DNA from: Trichomonas tenax
Lineage: Eukaryota > Parabasalia > Trichomonadida > Trichomonadidae
Reading direction: 5' to 3'
DNA length: 13,025 bases
NCBI GenBank assembly: GCA_023091735.1
Contig: JALKBU010001295.1
Coordinates: forward strand, 1 to 13,025
The notes under the pieces were generated by a model that had not been told where the DNA came from, did no database searches, and worked only from the letters and a program-made list of their open reading frames with translations. Positions 7,376 to 13,025 of this stretch are shown one piece after another. Made by a program: the position numbers and the translations under genes. Position 1 is the stretch's first letter, and each line of letters starts with the position of its first letter.

Positions 7376-7997
7376 ATGCCGAGATCTATGAAAGTTAGTT
7401 TTGGTAACATGACTTTTAAATCAAAGAAAGAGGCTAAATCATTCTTTAATGATTACATCAAAAACAAAACGGTTATTAATGACGTTGATGTCAAAATTTT
7501 TGAGGATTTGCTAATGCATCATCCACGTGCGAATGAATTTACAAACGGATTTATAGGAATAAGAAGAAATCCTGACTTTGGAAATAATGAATTATATTTT
7601 CATCATAACTTAACAGGAATTGATGAATCATTTAGTTATAAAAATTGCATTGACGGTTATGATGAAAATAATTTAAGACGTCGATGGTTTTGGGATTTAA
7701 TCAGAAATGACATTAAAGAATTTAAAGAGATGGAGTGTAAACCTAAATGTTGCCCATTATGTAAAAAGGAATGTGAAGATTATGATGTTGATCATGACAA
7801 GATTAAGTTTTCAGAGTTATTGAAAAAGTTTTTTGATGAATAATAAGATCAAAATTGAAGACTTAAAGGTAAATAATAATGTAAAAATAAGTGAAATAAT
7901 TAATGATCCACAACTTGCAAATAAGTGGATTGAATTTCATAAAAACAATTGTAGCCTTCAATTCTTATGTCATGAATGCAATGTCAAAAAGGGTTGA
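7376..7997 (+). pseudogene. DUF3223 (DCL-like) domain plus HNH nuclease, one frameshift
   Basis: The first frame (7376-7843, 155 residues) has a DUF3223-like N-terminal domain (FKSKKEAKSFFNDYI, FEDLLMHHPRANEF, FSYKNCID), then CCPLCKKEC (residues 125-133) and DVDH (137-140), the first half of an HNH zinc site. It stops after a T6 run at 7829-7834. The next frame (ATG 7836 to TGA 7995-7997) supplies the missing half: WIEFHKNN, then LCHECN, so the second CxxC follows in order and Asn takes the last His position. Removing one T joins the halves into a protein of about 206 residues. The expected role is DNA or RNA nicking or cleavage; the biological target is unknown. About 160 bp of fragmentary coding-like DNA (to 8161) separates it from the convergent KilA-N gene; no further gene is supported there. 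Confidence 0.72.
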
Positions 7998-8161
7998 ATT
8001 AAGATTTATTTTTGTGTTCAGATATGAAAACATCAAAAATTTCATGACATTATTAATGGAAATCATGAGTGTAAAAGCTAAACCAAAAAGCTAAAAAATA
8101 TCATGAAAATAAAAAATGGATTTTAAACGAACTAGGAACCGTCAAAAATAATAATTTTATT

Positions 8162-8817
8162 TTAACAGTACTGTTGAATGAAAGTTCCCCATGTATTTAA
8201 TCTCTCTACTGCCTTTTCATAATTAATCTTCGCTAAATCATATTCTCTTTTATCCTTTCTTAATTCATCAATATCATATTGATCCAATTTATATGATGAG
8301 TCAACAACACCCCAACTATAATTTTGTTCATAAGCTTTTTGTGGTTCTGTAATCTTTTTTACTTCTTCATTGAATAAAGGTTTTGCATTCTCTACTGTAT
8401 CCGGTAAATGTTGATCTTCTAATTTTTCATGGACTTTAACATTAATGGAATCCATAATCTTTCCAACCTTTACGGCGTACTTAGCGCTTGCCCAAAACGC
8501 CACATAATTAACTAAACCATGGTGTATGTAAATACCTCTTACTTCTTGAATTTCTTTAGGGATTCCATCGTTTAACGTGTAAATAAAGTGCCCGCCCGAA
8601 TTCGGGCACCCACTATTTTCTTCAATAAACGCCTCTAAATACTCTAGCCATGATTTATTTTCCATTAATTTTCTGAATCTCTTTCCAAAATGATCACACA
8701 TTTTTGAAGCATTAATATATTCATCCTTATCTCGACGTAAGACCTCAATTCCGTTATAAGTTCCTTTTGTAAATGTTTCGCCATTTCTCTTGTTTGTGAA
8801 TTGTTAAAGTTCATCAT
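8162..8817 (-). pseudogene. KilA-N domain protein, frameshifted near its start
   Basis: The long frame is open from 8803 to a TAA at 8162-8164; the ATG at 8699-8701 begins 179 residues in the middle of the domain. Upstream codons supply the start of a KilA-N domain (GTYNGIEVLRRDKDEYINAS), followed by KMCDHFGKRF, KSWLEYLE, GIYIHHGLVNYVAFWAS and AKYAVKVGKIMDSI. A helical charged C-terminal half follows (LRKDKREYDLAKINYEKAVERL). The likely start is ATG ATG at 8812-8817 in another frame, preceded by TTTTATATAA, so one frameshift lies between about 8770 and 8803. KilA-N is a DNA-binding domain common in phages, poxviruses and other large DNA viruses. Here it may regulate element genes or bind its replication DNA; that is inference. 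Confidence 0.82.
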
Positions 8818-9011
8818 TTATATAAAAATTAAAAAATAAAATTATTTTAAAATTAACTTTATTATTATGATTTTCAAAAGTTTGAAAATTCTTGGTTTTC
8901 AGTAATACTTTGCGACTTCCGGAATTCCGAACCTCGCAAAATTCAGTGATTTAATCATTTATTACAAGTGTCGACATTAAAAATCTAATGATTTTCATAA
9001 TGTTTATGTGA

Positions 9012-9170
9012 GTGGGAGAATTCTCCATCAATGCATTTTCGAAATTAATCAAGAAAGAATTCCCAGAAGCAAAAAGATTAGTTATAGCATTATCGAGGAA
9101 CATTAAACAAAATAAATTTGGTTATTCATGCTCACCATTATGTTTTATCATTGATGGAAGAAGTATTTAA
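9012..9170 (+). pseudogene. Fragment of an unrecognised protein
   Basis: 52 codons between a TGA and a TAA, without an ATG upstream. The composition is protein-like (GEFSINAFSKLIKKEF, PEAKRLVIALSRN, FGYSCSPLCFIIDG). It may be the N-terminal remnant of the same gene as 9254-9448. I do not recognise the family. Confidence 0.4.
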
Positions 9171-9253
9171 ACAAAACTATGGCGATGCTCTTTATGACAA
9201 ATTATATTAAAATTAATCTTAAAAGTTCATTCTGACAAATGATTAACATGTAA

Positions 9254-9448
9254 AAACATGAATTCTTCGCTATTGATTGTGATTTAGAAAAGGAATTAGA
9301 ATATAATAATCAAAAATATTTCAAATCAAAGCTCAACGTCATTCCTGATAAAATGAAGGATAAAATTATTCCTGTCATTAATGAAATTGATCTTGATATC
9401 ATAGAAGAACCAGAGGATCCCGAAGAAATAGATGAAGAAGCTATTTAA
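9254..9448 (+). pseudogene. C-terminal fragment with an acidic tail, unrecognised
   Basis: 64 codons open from a TAA at 9251-9253 to a TAA at 9446-9448. They begin KHEFFAIDCDLEKELEYN and end in a strongly acidic tail (EEPEDPEEIDEE). Position and strand place it directly upstream of the integrase. There is no start codon near its beginning, so it is probably the 3' part of a broken gene. Function unknown. Confidence 0.45.
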
Positions 9449-9473
9449 TCATTAAGTTTATTTTTGTATAAAT

Positions 9474-10676
9474 ATGCTTGAAGAATTATTTAACAATTCC
9501 CGGTGGAAAACATTTTCTAAATTCTATCCTATCGCTGCTGAACATGGTTTTTCAAAGCTAGATGTTCGACAATTTTTAAACAAACATGTTGTTCATGACA
9601 AATTAAAAATAGATTCCTCGAAGTACTTCTTACCCATTTATTCTAAAACTCCTGATTCGTATCAATTTGATACATTGATTCAAAGTAAAGGATCATCACC
9701 CGCTGCATTCTTGATTTTCATAAATGTTAATTCACGAAAGGGTTATGCTTATCCTTTAAGAAATAAAAACAAAGATTCAGTAATGAATGCATTAAATGAA
9801 TTTGTAAAAACAACTCATCCGAAGACATTAACATCAGATCAAGATTCAGCATACTTAAGCAAAGACATCACATCATTTCTGCAGCAAAACAATATCACAC
9901 ATTACACAACAGAAAAGCATAACCATAACATTCTCGGTATCATCAATCGCCTCATTCGTACGTTAAGAGATTTAAACAGAGATAGAGACTTTACTATAGA
10001 CTCAATGAATAAATTTATGAAAGCATATAATGACACTATTCATTCATCAACAGGAATTCCACCGAATAAATTTAATTCCACTGATGAACAAAAATATATC
10101 GAACGCATGAATGCTAAAACTGATGCTATCACGAGTGATAAAGAATTTAAATTACTTCCTGGTGAAAAGGTGAAAGTTGTCATTGATTCGGATCCATTGA
10201 AAAAGAAGAGGTCTAAATTAAGCCCAAATTACTATATTGTCGATTCTGAGCAGGGAAATGGTTTCTTAATTAAAGCAGCTGATGATTCAGTCGCATATTA
10301 TCCAAGATATAAATTAATTAGAAGTAACAAGGGAAAGTATGCTTCGACTATTGATGATGCAAGTTTTGGTATCATTGACGAGATCATAGATTATGATGCA
10401 AAGACGGATAAATATACTGTCATTTATGAAGGAGGTGTGAAGGATAAAATACCTTCTCGTAATTTACGAGGTAATAAGCCTACTCATTTAGGAGTTATGG
10501 AGGTTAAGTTTTGGAAAAATAAAACACTTCCTGATCGATTGAAGAAATACAAATTTAAGCAATTTGCGCCAAGATTCCTTTGGAATCAAAGCAACGGTTC
10601 CGTTGAATCGAGAAGTATACCTTCAATATATAAAGCGTCTTTATTATCATCTGGTAAATACACTGGTGCTTTATGA
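9474..10676 (+). CDS. Retroviral-type (rve) integrase of Maverick/Polinton class
   Basis: 400 residues from an ATG preceded by TTGTATAAAT. The core has SYQFDT (Asp66) and LTSDQDSAY (Asp122), then HNILGIINRLIRTLRD. The residue 36 positions after Asp122, where a D(35)E enzyme has Glu, is Asn158. IRTLRD and AYNDTIHSSTGIPP match the end of the core as in retroviral and Ty3-type integrases. Residues 228-285 form an SH3-like basic segment (LLPGEKVKVV ... VAYYPRYKLI) and 298-333 a chromo/tudor-like segment (IIDEIIDYD, YTVIYEGG, IPSRNLR). No HHCC zinc finger is visible at the N-terminus. It joins the terminal repeats to target DNA in the nucleus. The last 30 codons overlap the convergent minor-capsid gene and look less conserved. 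Whether Asn158 disables the enzyme or is a family feature needs homologues. Confidence 0.88.
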   Translation: MLEELFNNSRWKTFSKFYPIAAEHGFSKLDVRQFLNKHVVHDKLKIDSSKYFLPIYSKTPDSYQFDTLIQSKGSSPAAFLIFINVNSRKGYAYPLRNKNKDSVMNALNEFVKTTHPKTLTSDQDSAYLSKDITSFLQQNNITHYTTEKHNHNILGIINRLIRTLRDLNRDRDFTIDSMNKFMKAYNDTIHSSTGIPPNKFNSTDEQKYIERMNAKTDAITSDKEFKLLPGEKVKVVIDSDPLKKKRSKLSPNYYIVDSEQGNGFLIKAADDSVAYYPRYKLIRSNKGKYASTIDDASFGIIDEIIDYDAKTDKYTVIYEGGVKDKIPSRNLRGNKPTHLGVMEVKFWKNKTLPDRLKKYKFKQFAPRFLWNQSNGSVESRSIPSIYKASLLSSGKYTGAL

Positions 10677-11443
10677 TCAACGATGGCATATAAGTCGACC
10701 CAAAATCCGTCATTAAATCCCTTAAGTCTGAAATGCTTTATATGTGTTAATGAATATTTCCGTGTATGACCTAAATAATCTTCATCGACACCCTGTGCTA
10801 AATTTGAATATAATATACAACTGTTACGATCCCATATATTTTTAGAAATGAATGGCTTTTCATTCAATGTTCTCGGTTTATGCTCGTTGTAATTAATTAT
10901 ATTCTTGAAATCAACATTCATGGAATCAAAAGTGAATTCGACACTGTATAAATAACCGTTCACAGTTCTTTCATCATTTGTGTACTCATTAAAGGGTGAT
11001 TTAATTATGAATAACGATTCATGATTTGAATATTCAAAAAATCAGTGCATTAATTGAATAGGCTTATTATCATTCACTAATACCTGAATATCATGTAAAT
11101 TATCGAATTCTTCATTAATACTAATTACTAAATCCTTTAATAATATGCTGTCATCGAAAAATTTCCTGACTCTTACAATGTCCTCTTTCAGTACTTCCAC
11201 TGATGACTGTGTCAATGGATCTCTTAATATTCGTTCCTGTTTTACTTTAATTGTGAAATCTATGAAACGAAATCCCTTCGTGATATATAAATTTGTGATT
11301 CCGACGATCTTATCATTGCGACTATTATTTAATATAAACTCATTGGGTAGTTTGAAGTGAAAACGATTCTTTTTTCACGGATCACTGGTCGCTCGTGTTG
11401 AATTAGAATTAAATAAGGCGTTCAATGGTATTTGTCTCATCAT
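10586..11443 (-). pseudogene. Candidate minor capsid (penton-like) protein with two in-frame TGA codons
   Basis: One frame runs from ATG ATG (11438-11443) to TGA at 10586-10588, 285 codons, interrupted only by TGA at 11375-11377 (codon 23, after ATSDP) and 11042-11044 (codon 134, after IQLMH). Sequence is protein-like on both sides, and each TGA would be Trp if it were TGG. The longest open part is 10586-10963 (ATG 10961-10963). The sequence alternates short hydrophobic strands, as in a single jelly-roll, and ends with FWVDLYAIVDHKAPVYLP and KDALYIEGILL. Size, neighbouring integrase and strand-rich character suggest the Polinton penton protein; this is a fold-level guess. It lies head to tail downstream of the three small genes and overlaps the integrase 3' end by 91 bp. 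Confidence 0.5.
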
Positions 11444-11467
11444 TTATATAAAAATAAAATAAAATAT

Positions 11468-11686
11468 TTATTCATCCTTGAGTAATAGCTTTAAATCCTT
11501 TATTTTGTTCTCTAATTTGATAATTTTCTGTTTTATTGCTTCTTGATCTAATGATTGCTTGATTTTTCGAAACTGTATGCGTTCATTCTTATCAATGATG
11601 ACATAAAAACCTTCTGGAACTATTCCTGATTTCACATAATCCATTAGCATTTTTGTTTTCTGCTTCTGATTTAATTTACCCGACAT
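11468..11686 (-). CDS. Small basic protein with FYV-DKN-IQFRK motif and coiled coil
   Basis: 72 residues from an ATG preceded by TTATAATAA, ending TAAA. Residues 27-41 read FYV, DKN, IQFRK with the same spacing as in the 121-residue neighbour at 12066-12431, so the two are probably paralogues in that segment. Residues 45-70 form a Lys-rich coiled coil (AIKQKIIKLENKIKDLKLLL). It may be a small virion or DNA-associated protein; family not recognised. Confidence 0.65.
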   Translation of the reverse strand: MSGKLNQKQKTKMLMDYVKSGIVPEGFYVIIDKNERIQFRKIKQSLDQEAIKQKIIKLENKIKDLKLLLKDE

Positions 11687-11716
11687 TTATTATAAAATAA
11701 AAATAAAAAATTATTT

Positions 11717-11950
11717 TTAAATTAAGTTTGAAAAATTAACATTCGTTTTTGATTGAGATGCAGAACTGGGTTTTATAATGTGCTTCATTCCTTTATACGC
11801 TCCATATAGAACAAATGGAACACTTGCCGCTAATGCATAAGGTGCAACCCTACGAATTCGTTTATGATTTAATAAAAGCTGTGATTTCTGAGGTGATGCT
11901 TGTCTGGAATTAGATGCTGATACCCATGCACTCGATTTTGTAGAACTCAT
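11717..11950 (-). CDS. Small single-pass membrane protein
   Basis: 77 residues from an ATG preceded by CATTATAA, ending TAAA. A Ser/Gln/Lys-rich N-terminus (1-34, net basic with HKRIRR) precedes a hydrophobic segment at about 35-52 (VAPYALAASVPFVLYGAY), then a Lys and a short polar tail. The positive-inside rule puts the N-terminus in the cytosol. Small membrane proteins are common in membrane-containing viruses and their transposon relatives; a virion or membrane-remodelling role is inference. Confidence 0.62.
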   Translation of the reverse strand: MSSTKSSAWVSASNSRQASPQKSQLLLNHKRIRRVAPYALAASVPFVLYGAYKGMKHIIKPSSASQSKTNVNFSNLI

Positions 11951-12065
11951 TTATAATGTTATAAAAGTTTATTTATGTTTGATTTTCATTTTCCCTTTAT
12001 TTATGTTGTTATCATTTCTATGTTTGATTACATGCATTCTAGCATTTTTTCTTGTGGTGTCTTCT

Positions 12066-12431
12066 CTACTTTTCAGCTATGTTAGAAACGAATTGCTTGT
12101 TCTCTTCTGTTTCCTTTTGACGCTCAACAGAATTTTTATTCATGTCTTTTGATTCAGTACTACGTTCAAGTACTTCAAGCATTTTTTCGAGAAGCTTTTT
12201 ATTCGTCACTGATTCATAGATGGGAACAGTTGCGGGTTCATTCTTTACTTCATTATTTATTTCAGTCTTTACTTCATTCTTATCTTCAGTAGTTGTTGTA
12301 GGTAATGGAACTTTTCGTTTTCTAACCTGAATGTTTCCGTTTTTGTCTTTCATGACATAATATAATGGATGTTGGATTCCTTTTGCGTCATTAATGATTA
12401 TCGAGTTTCTTTCAGATCGACCCAAGCTCAT
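12066..12431 (-). CDS. Charged, probably disordered protein with YYV-DKN-IQVRK motif
   Basis: 121 residues from an ATG 53 bases from the divergent Lys-rich gene; the stop is TAG. Residues 24-38 read YYV, DKN, IQVRK, matching the small protein at 11468-11686 without gaps. Residues 45-70 are Thr/Glu/Asn-rich repeats (KNEVKTEINNEVKNEP), followed by a helical segment LLEKMLEVLERS and a charged C-terminus. Function unknown; a structural or DNA-associated accessory protein is possible. Confidence 0.65.
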   Translation of the reverse strand: MSLGRSERNSIIINDAKGIQHPLYYVMKDKNGNIQVRKRKVPLPTTTTEDKNEVKTEINNEVKNEPATVPIYESVTNKKLLEKMLEVLERSTESKDMNKNSVERQKETEENKQFVSNIAEK

Positions 12432-12483
12432 ATTTAATCTGAGTTAAAAATAATATTTTTAATTTTTTATCCCATAATAAATC
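12432..12483. promoter_or_regulatory. 52-bp divergent promoter region
   Basis: It lies between two outward-reading ATGs. It consists of AT runs with TTAAAAATAATATTTTTAA in the centre and, nearest the plus-strand start, CCCATAATAA. Its shortness implies very short untranslated leaders, as in trichomonad genes. Confidence 0.45.
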
Positions 12484-12756
12484 ATGACAGACATCGAAGC
12501 TCTTAAATCATCTTTGAAGGAAGAAATATTAAATGAACTCAAGGCAACACAGAAACCAAAGAAGAATAAAAAGTCAGAAGAAAAGACAGATGCAGGATTC
12601 ACTCCAACGGAAGAGAAACAAGTTAAACCTAAACGTAAATGTAGTGAAAAGCAGTTAGCAGTTCTTGCAGCAGGAAGACAGAAGAATCTGAGATGGATTG
12701 CAAAAAGAATTAAGGAAGAAGCAAAGAAGAAGGAAGAACAGAAGAAGACTGAATAA
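12484..12756 (+). CDS. Small Lys-rich protein abutting the right TIR
   Basis: 90 residues, about one third Lys or Arg and rich in Glu. An N-terminal amphipathic helix (IEALKSSLKEEILNELK) precedes a disordered Lys-rich linker, then the motif CSEKQLAVLAAGRQKNLRW (residues 53-71) and a basic helix to the end. Short proteins with an SxKQLxxLAxGR-type motif are, as I recall, frequent in large DNA viruses and phages; no function is assured. It may bind nucleic acid. Its stop TAA lies at the inner boundary of the right TIR, mirroring the tail-fibre gene at the left TIR. Confidence 0.65.
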   Translation: MTDIEALKSSLKEEILNELKATQKPKKNKKSEEKTDAGFTPTEEKQVKPKRKCSEKQLAVLAAGRQKNLRWIAKRIKEEAKKKEEQKKTE

Positions 12757-12795
12757 GCTTATGTTAAAATTATTTTTGCCATAGGTGAGTTTTCG

Positions 12796-12809
12796 GGTGA
12801 GATCTCACC
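12796..12809. repeat. 14-bp perfect palindrome in the right TIR
   Basis: Same GGTGAGATCTCACC as at 4015-4028, flanked by GGTGAG (12784-12789) and TTCACC (12811-12816) half-sites. It is a candidate binding site for an element-encoded protein. Confidence 0.6.
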
Positions 12810-12876
12810 TCTTCACCTTGACATAGTTTAAGTCACACATGATAACATAAATGAAATTGTTAGTGTTACATGACAT

Positions 12877-12924
12877 GATATCATAAATTCTATCACTAAT
12901 GATATCATAAATTCTATCACTAAT
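12877..12924. repeat. Tandem 24-bp repeat, two perfect copies
   Basis: Units 12877-12900 and 12901-12924 are identical, and a partial third unit (TGATAAAATAAATT) follows. The left TIR has a single unit, so this is a recent slippage or unequal-exchange event. Confidence 0.85.
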
Positions 12925-13025
12925 GATAAAATAAATTATATCATATATATAAAATAAAAAATTAACGTTGATTTTGAAATAAATGAAATCTTTAATTCCC
13001 TAATAAGGAGCGATGGCCCTTTTTA

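Larger units (their letters stand above)
8818..9473. other. 656-bp spacer with decayed coding DNA
   Basis: At 8818-8880 lies the AT-rich leader of the KilA-N gene. The rest has no long frame but two stretches that read as protein (entries at 9012-9170 and 9254-9448), both plus strand, with stops between them. The final 25 bp is the integrase leader. I see no RNA gene. Confidence 0.6.
3823..13025. mobile_element. 9.2-kb Maverick/Polinton-like element with inverted terminal repeats
   Basis: The element is bounded by long inverted repeats at 3823-4083 and 12753-13025, which match up to the last base of the window, so the outer end could extend a little further. It encodes a retroviral-type integrase, a candidate minor capsid protein, a tail fibre, a primase-like protein, a KilA-N protein, a DUF3223-HNH protein and four small proteins. 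Standard Mavericks are 15-20 kb and carry a family-B polymerase, a packaging ATPase, a protease and a double jelly-roll capsid protein; none is seen here. Several genes carry stops or frameshifts, so this copy is probably non-autonomous. A target-site duplication cannot be checked because the right flank is outside the window. Confidence 0.85.
12753..13025. repeat. Right inverted terminal repeat (at least 273 bp)
   Basis: Mirror of 3823-4083. It carries a tandem duplication of a 24-bp unit at 12877-12924 and lacks the extra 12-bp unit of the left repeat; these two differences account for the whole length difference. It is still matching the left copy at the final base of the window, so the true outer end may lie a few bases beyond. 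Confidence 0.93.

Noticed and set aside
7903..8094. Plus-strand frame of 63 residues
   Set aside because: It overlaps the second half of the HNH site in a different frame; the HNH frame has recognisable zinc ligands and this one does not.
10840..10890. Resemblance of KPRTLNEKPF in the capsid-like gene to KTRTFNDKPF just before polymerase motif A
   Set aside because: Only about ten residues match and the flanks do not; probably chance or a shared short composition bias, not homology.
11145..11360. Plus-strand frame of 71 residues
   Set aside because: Antisense shadow of the capsid-like gene.
10586..11443. TGA read as Trp (alternative genetic code)
   Set aside because: TGG is used freely in other genes, TGA ends the integrase and HNH frames plausibly, and frameshifts and a TAA elsewhere show general decay.
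12877..12924. CRISPR-like repeats
   Set aside because: Only two directly adjacent 24-bp units without spacers, inside a terminal repeat.

Overview
The window is AT-rich (roughly 70% A+T), has no recognisable tRNA or rRNA gene, and is built almost entirely from pieces of Maverick/Polinton-type elements, the large virus-like DNA transposons of eukaryotes. The gene set is a retroviral-type integrase, protein-primed family-B DNA polymerase pieces, a phage-like tail fibre, a KilA-N protein, an archaeo-eukaryotic primase, an HNH protein and small charged proteins. That set, the A+T richness, stacking of several degenerate copies, very short AT-rich leaders and stop codons often reading TAAA all suggest a parabasalid protist such as Trichomonas or a relative. 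The host assignment is inference.

Layout. (1) 1-1634: the 3' part of a tail-fibre gene on the plus strand, cut by the left window edge. It is followed by about 200 bp (1635-1840) that looks like a diverged terminal repeat of its own element. (2) 1854-3767: a minus-strand fragment of a family-B DNA polymerase. It carries motifs A and B but ends at a 49-bp hairpin before motif C. (3) 3823-13025: a 9.2-kb element bounded by inverted terminal repeats of about 261 and 273 bp. Inside, left to right, are: a second, inverted copy of the tail-fibre gene with a collagen-like N-terminal part (minus); a primase-like gene (minus); a DUF3223 plus HNH gene (plus); a KilA-N gene (minus); about 650 bp of decayed coding DNA; the integrase (plus); a candidate minor-capsid gene (minus); three small minus-strand genes; and one Lys-rich plus-strand gene ending at the right repeat.

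As read here, most large genes in the 9.2-kb element carry one or two simple lesions: single-base frameshifts at or near homopolymers, TGA where TGG would fit, and one in-frame TAA. The integrase frame and four small genes are open. The integrase has Asn where the third catalytic acidic residue is expected. I see no DNA polymerase, packaging ATPase, maturation protease or major capsid gene inside the repeats, so this copy is either a deletion derivative or a distinct short lineage that depends on other copies.

How the genes would have worked together: the integrase inserts the element via the terminal repeats; polymerase and primase copy it; KilA-N and HNH proteins handle DNA; the candidate minor capsid protein and the collagen/coiled-coil/collar fibre would belong to a particle, the fibre as attachment organ. 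The most striking point is a tailed-phage-style, His-rich fibre in a eukaryotic element, present twice in opposite orientation with a swapped central cassette.
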